Positions 61,092-64,000 of a stretch of DNA of 64,000 nt are shown one piece after another. The stretch is from NCBI RefSeq assembly GCF_900094565.1, contig NZ_FMAF01000015.1:1-64000 (forward strand), given 5' to 3'. Source of the DNA: Martinezella lusitana. GTDB lineage: Bacteria > Pseudomonadota > Alphaproteobacteria > Rhizobiales > Rhizobiaceae. Each line of letters begins with the position of its first letter. Positions within the stretch are counted from its first letter, which is position 1. Below the pieces are notes generated by a model, which was given only the letters and a program-made list of their open reading frames with translations, was not told the DNA's origin and did not search any database. The position numbers were made by a program, and so were the translations under genes.

Positions 61092-62356
61092 TGCGAAAGT
61101 TATTTTGGAGGATTTTCGCAATTGTTTGGCTTACAATGGCTCTATCAATCGCGATACTGTTTGCGATCGGTTCTGTCTTTGGACTGGTACCTCCCGCGCA
61201 AGAACTCCGCGACCAACGGACATCTTTCGCGCTCGATACAGCCGCTAGGTTATTGGCGACAGGCGGGGTTGACGTATCACAACAATTCCTGTCCGCCGTT
61301 GCGCAGACGCCGTCGCCAGTCCATCTGAAACTGACGGTCATCGGCGGACCAATGGAATGCACCATCAAGGTTACGGATAAATTTGAAAGACGTGTCGTCA
61401 ATGCAGACCATTGCTTTCAACTGAGCGCCGAGGCGACGGAAGTCGGCTTTCTATCACGCAATCTGCCGAGGCTCGTCCCTTGGGCTTCAGCCATGTTTGC
61501 TGCTGCACTCGCTGCCTATTGGCTGGCGCAATATCTAACGCGGCCCGTGGAACAATTAAGGGGTGGATTGCGCGCCTTGGCGCTCGGCCAATTCGATATA
61601 CGAATCGGCAATAAGATCGATCGAAAGAGGGATGAGATTGCAGCGCTTGCTCATGATTTTGATATCACCGCGGCGCGTCTGCAGGAGTTCCAGAATATCC
61701 AACAGCGTCTCTTTCACGATATATCTCATGAACTTCGATCACCTCTGTCTAGGCTGCAGGCAGCAATTGGCCTTCTGAACAAGAATCCCAGTCGATTGCA
61801 TGCAATGACCGAGCGTGTCGAACGAGAAATCGCAAGAATGGATGATCTCGTTGGCGAGATTCTGACTCTCGCCAGACTCACCACCACCGAGATTGAACCA
61901 CTGGAGCGACAGACCGTTGATCTAGTCGACCTGCTTCGCGAGATTGCCGACGATTGCGCGTTTGAAGGCGCTTCGCGCAACATCACTCTGCTTTACGAGG
62001 GAGTAGGATCCTGCGTGACATCCGTTAATGGTGAGCTCATTTACAGAGCGATAGAAAACGTGGTGCGAAACGCTGTCAAATATTCCCCATCAAATACACA
62101 GGTCCTCATTCGAACCAAGAGGGAAGATCAGGCCTTCGCGATTACCGTGGTGGATCAAGGTCCGGGCATCCCCAAAGATGTTCTCGAGGCAATCTTTCAA
62201 CCGTTTCGGCGTGGAAGTGATCTTCCCCCTGGCGCCGTCGGTTTTGGCCTCGGATTAGCGATAACAAAACACGCCTTCGCACGCCATGGCGGCGAAGTAC
62301 AGGCCGAGCTTCCAGCGGAAGGCGGACTGCTCATGCGTATGATTCTTCCTGTTTAA
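61091..62356 (+). CDS. Sensor histidine kinase, CpxA-like
   Basis: A 421-residue membrane kinase. Helix 1 is at about residues 7-32, a periplasmic domain spans 33-127, helix 2 is at 128-149, and a HAMP domain covers 150-205. The phospho-acceptor His213 is in HDISHELRSPLSRL. The N box has Asn327 (ENVVRNAVKYSP), G1 is DQGPGIP (355-361) and G2 is GFGLGLAI (384-391). The periplasmic domain holds two cysteines, Cys90 and Cys108. It overlaps the response-regulator stop by one base, so it is translationally coupled to a broken partner. It probably senses envelope stress or a pump substrate. Confidence 0.92.
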   Translation: MRKLFWRIFAIVWLTMALSIAILFAIGSVFGLVPPAQELRDQRTSFALDTAARLLATGGVDVSQQFLSAVAQTPSPVHLKLTVIGGPMECTIKVTDKFERRVVNADHCFQLSAEATEVGFLSRNLPRLVPWASAMFAAALAAYWLAQYLTRPVEQLRGGLRALALGQFDIRIGNKIDRKRDEIAALAHDFDITAARLQEFQNIQQRLFHDISHELRSPLSRLQAAIGLLNKNPSRLHAMTERVEREIARMDDLVGEILTLARLTTTEIEPLERQTVDLVDLLREIADDCAFEGASRNITLLYEGVGSCVTSVNGELIYRAIENVVRNAVKYSPSNTQVLIRTKREDQAFAITVVDQGPGIPKDVLEAIFQPFRRGSDLPPGAVGFGLGLAITKHAFARHGGEVQAELPAEGGLLMRMILPV

Positions 62357-62376
62357 CCACCCATAATTTTGCGAAA

Positions 62377-63810
62377 GTGCAGGCCATGTTCCACTCGCAT
62401 GCTTTTTGCATTCCCATGATTCTTGCAATCGGAACCCTCAGCAGCTGCGTCGATACATCCGTAAGTGCACCGGCGGCAGACATGCCAAAGACATTCGTTG
62501 GCGCGACAAGACTAACAAGAGCCTCACCGATCAGCCAGGATTGGTGGCGCGCTTTTGCTGATCCTGAACTCAATAAACTCATTGAGCTTGGGAGCGCGAA
62601 AAATCCCGAGATATTGGAGGCTCAAGGCCGTGTTGGGCAGGCTCGTGCGAACGTCGATCTTGCATCGGCAAACTTGCTGCCGACGGTCTCCGGCGGGGTC
62701 GGCAAAGCGCGGGGTGACAAATACGGATTTGGCACATCGACAAATAGTTATGGTACCGCTTCGGGAAGCTGGCTTGTGGATATTTTTGGTGGCGCGCGGG
62801 CACAAAAGCGTGCGGCGGAGGCGCGCTTTGATGCTGCGGTGTTTGACGCCGCCGAAACGAGCCTAAACGTACTTTCGTCAATTGGGTCAACCTATGTGGA
62901 CCTACGCTACTACCAAGAGCGAATTGCGCTGGCACGCCAGACCGTTGAAAACAGAAAGCGCAATCTATCCTTGATGCGGGACAGTCAGGGCGTTGGACAA
63001 AGCAGTGGACTGCAGATCGTTCAAGCCGAACAGCTCGTGGCGAAAGCCGATGCAGAGCTTCCGTCACTCGAGATCCAGCTTGAGAGTTCTATCGCCACTC
63101 TCGCGAGCCTGACCGGGGTGCCGGATGCAGAGCTGCGTGCTGAACTTCATGATAAAGCGGCTCAACCGCGCCCGCGATACAAAATCGGAGTTGGCATCCC
63201 TACCGATGTCATCCGCAATAGACCGGATGTGCGGCGAGCGGAAAAGAACTTCATCGCCGCCGCCGAAAGCGTTGGAGTTGCAAAGGCGGCCTTTTATCCT
63301 TCCTTGGAGCTCAGCGGCTATATTACGCCGACAGCAGTCGTACACACCGGCCATGTCGACATCTGGCAAATGGCTGCCAATCTAACCGCACCCATTTTTG
63401 ATGGGGGAAAGAACAAGGCAAATCTCGCTTCCGCGAAAGCACAATTGCAACAAGCACAAGCCGCTTGGCAATCCGCGGTTCTGAATGGCATCGCCGAAGT
63501 CGAAAAAGCGCTTGCGGCTTATAATAGAGATGGACGCAATATTGCCGCGCAAGAAAAACTTGCCTCGACGTCAGAAGAGACATTGCGACTTGGTAGGGTG
63601 AGTTTCCAGCTAGGTGCGAGTGAATTCTTCAATATTCTCGATGCTGAGCGCGACTACCTCGAGGCCCAGCAGTCGAGAGCACAAGCCATCCGCGATCAGG
63701 CACTGCACTACATAGCGCTCTGCAAGGCTGCCGCACCAGTCACGCAAGGTACTAGGGCGCGTGGACAAATCGCTGACAGTCCGCCGACCTACCGCTTGGG
63801 TTACAAGTGA
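62377..63810 (+). CDS. Second outer-membrane efflux lipoprotein, NodT/TolC family
   Basis: A 477-residue protein. The lipobox is LSSC (Cys24 from GTG 62377; ATG 62386 is the alternative start). OEP features are SQDWWRAFADPELNKLIELG, GSWLVDIFGGARAQKRAAEARFDAA, NRPDVRRAEKNFIAAAESVGVAKAAFYPSLELSG and the C-terminal GASEFFNILDAERDYLEAQQSRAQA. It lies 21 bp after the kinase stop, in the regulator's transcript. It is clearly a paralogue, not a copy, of the channel at 58.7-60.1 kb. Having two channels in one locus is unusual; it may serve MacAB or another pump. Confidence 0.9.
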   Translation: MQAMFHSHAFCIPMILAIGTLSSCVDTSVSAPAADMPKTFVGATRLTRASPISQDWWRAFADPELNKLIELGSAKNPEILEAQGRVGQARANVDLASANLLPTVSGGVGKARGDKYGFGTSTNSYGTASGSWLVDIFGGARAQKRAAEARFDAAVFDAAETSLNVLSSIGSTYVDLRYYQERIALARQTVENRKRNLSLMRDSQGVGQSSGLQIVQAEQLVAKADAELPSLEIQLESSIATLASLTGVPDAELRAELHDKAAQPRPRYKIGVGIPTDVIRNRPDVRRAEKNFIAAAESVGVAKAAFYPSLELSGYITPTAVVHTGHVDIWQMAANLTAPIFDGGKNKANLASAKAQLQQAQAAWQSAVLNGIAEVEKALAAYNRDGRNIAAQEKLASTSEETLRLGRVSFQLGASEFFNILDAERDYLEAQQSRAQAIRDQALHYIALCKAAAPVTQGTRARGQIADSPPTYRLGYK

Positions 63811-63866
63811 TGTCATACTTGTCCGGCGGTGGCTGCATGATCGGTATCGGCTAGCCGCGTTAGCCG

Positions 63867-64000
63867 CTATGCGACTAAGAACGCGGTTATTTCATCGGCC
63901 AAGCCAGCGAGAAAAGTGTTCCGATCCGGATGAGGTTCCGGCACATTTGGCGGCAATTCGTCCATGTAGGTGAAATGGCCGGCATCGGGATCAACTTGGA
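63867..64000 (-). CDS. Alpha/beta-hydrolase family protein, C-terminal end (cut by window edge)
   Basis: The last 43 codons of a minus-strand gene ending at TAG 63867-63869. The peptide VDPDAGHFTYMDELPPN, then EPHPDRNTFLAGLADEITAFL, has the terminal DAGHF motif with the catalytic-type His of alpha/beta hydrolases, and resembles the tail of the PAF-acetylhydrolase/dienelactone-hydrolase group. Only the C-terminus is inside the window, so the start and the nucleophile cannot be seen. It converges with the outer-membrane gene. Confidence 0.55.
   Translation of the reverse strand, partial: QVDPDAGHFTYMDELPPNVPEPHPDRNTFLAGLADEITAFLVA

Noticed and set aside
1..64000. Search for CRISPR arrays, tRNA/rRNA genes, attachment sites and replication origins
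   Set aside because: No regularly spaced repeats, clover-leaf genes or rep/par genes were recognised by eye; short RNAs could still be missed.

Overview
The window looks like accessory DNA from an alphaproteobacterium of the Rhizobiales (Rhizobium/Agrobacterium/Ensifer type), possibly a plasmid or chromid. This rests on the gene families: many ABC and TRAP importers for small carbon sources, a polyhydroxybutyrate locus with an attached phosphotransacetylase relic, SPW-repeat and NodT-type proteins, and rhizobial-style IS5 and IS6 relics. No rRNA, tRNA, replication, conjugation or CRISPR locus was seen, so the replicon type is inference.

Layout. 1-2.4 kb: end of an IS5-type transposase, an acetyltransferase overlapping a phosphopantetheinyl transferase, a decayed MFS gene and an SPW protein. 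2.6-6 kb: a MacA/MacB-type exporter, followed by a GAF protein. 7.5-12.8 kb: polyhydroxybutyrate genes (acetoacetyl-CoA reductase, PHA synthase, broken pta, phasin) plus an SDR and an exported protein. 12.8-14.6 kb: a decayed stretch with an IS6 scrap and a possible Fic remnant. 14.6-22.1 kb: a LysR regulator divergent from a TRAP importer, class III aminotransferase, type II dehydroquinase and 3-dehydroshikimate dehydratase, which together suggest conversion of a quinate/shikimate-like compound to protocatechuate.

22.2-27.5 kb: a nucleotidyltransferase-fold pseudogene, an SsuABC/TauABC-type importer with a VOC protein and an AraC regulator, and an IS6 relic. 27.7-32.7 kb: an RbsABC-type sugar importer with a divergent LacI regulator and two identical operator-like sites. 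33-34 kb: a NYN-LOTUS protein. 34-45.3 kb: a sugar-acid locus with an RraA-type aldolase, four enolase-superfamily dehydratases, a MalEFGK-type importer and a GntR regulator.

45.4-54.1 kb: an IS5 relic, a histidine-rich exported protein, a MarR/SDR/NTF2-like/NmrA cluster with a large inverted repeat at its promoter, an epimerase and aldo-keto reductase divergent from an AraC regulator, and a GST. 54.4-63.8 kb: an outer-membrane/adaptor/RND efflux operon divergent from a CpxRA-like two-component system whose response regulator is frameshifted, with a second outer-membrane efflux lipoprotein downstream. The window ends inside an alpha/beta-hydrolase gene.

The most promising leads for undescribed biology are the aminotransferase inside the dehydroquinate-to-protocatechuate operon, and the sugar-acid locus with four different enolase-superfamily dehydratases beside one aldolase and one importer.
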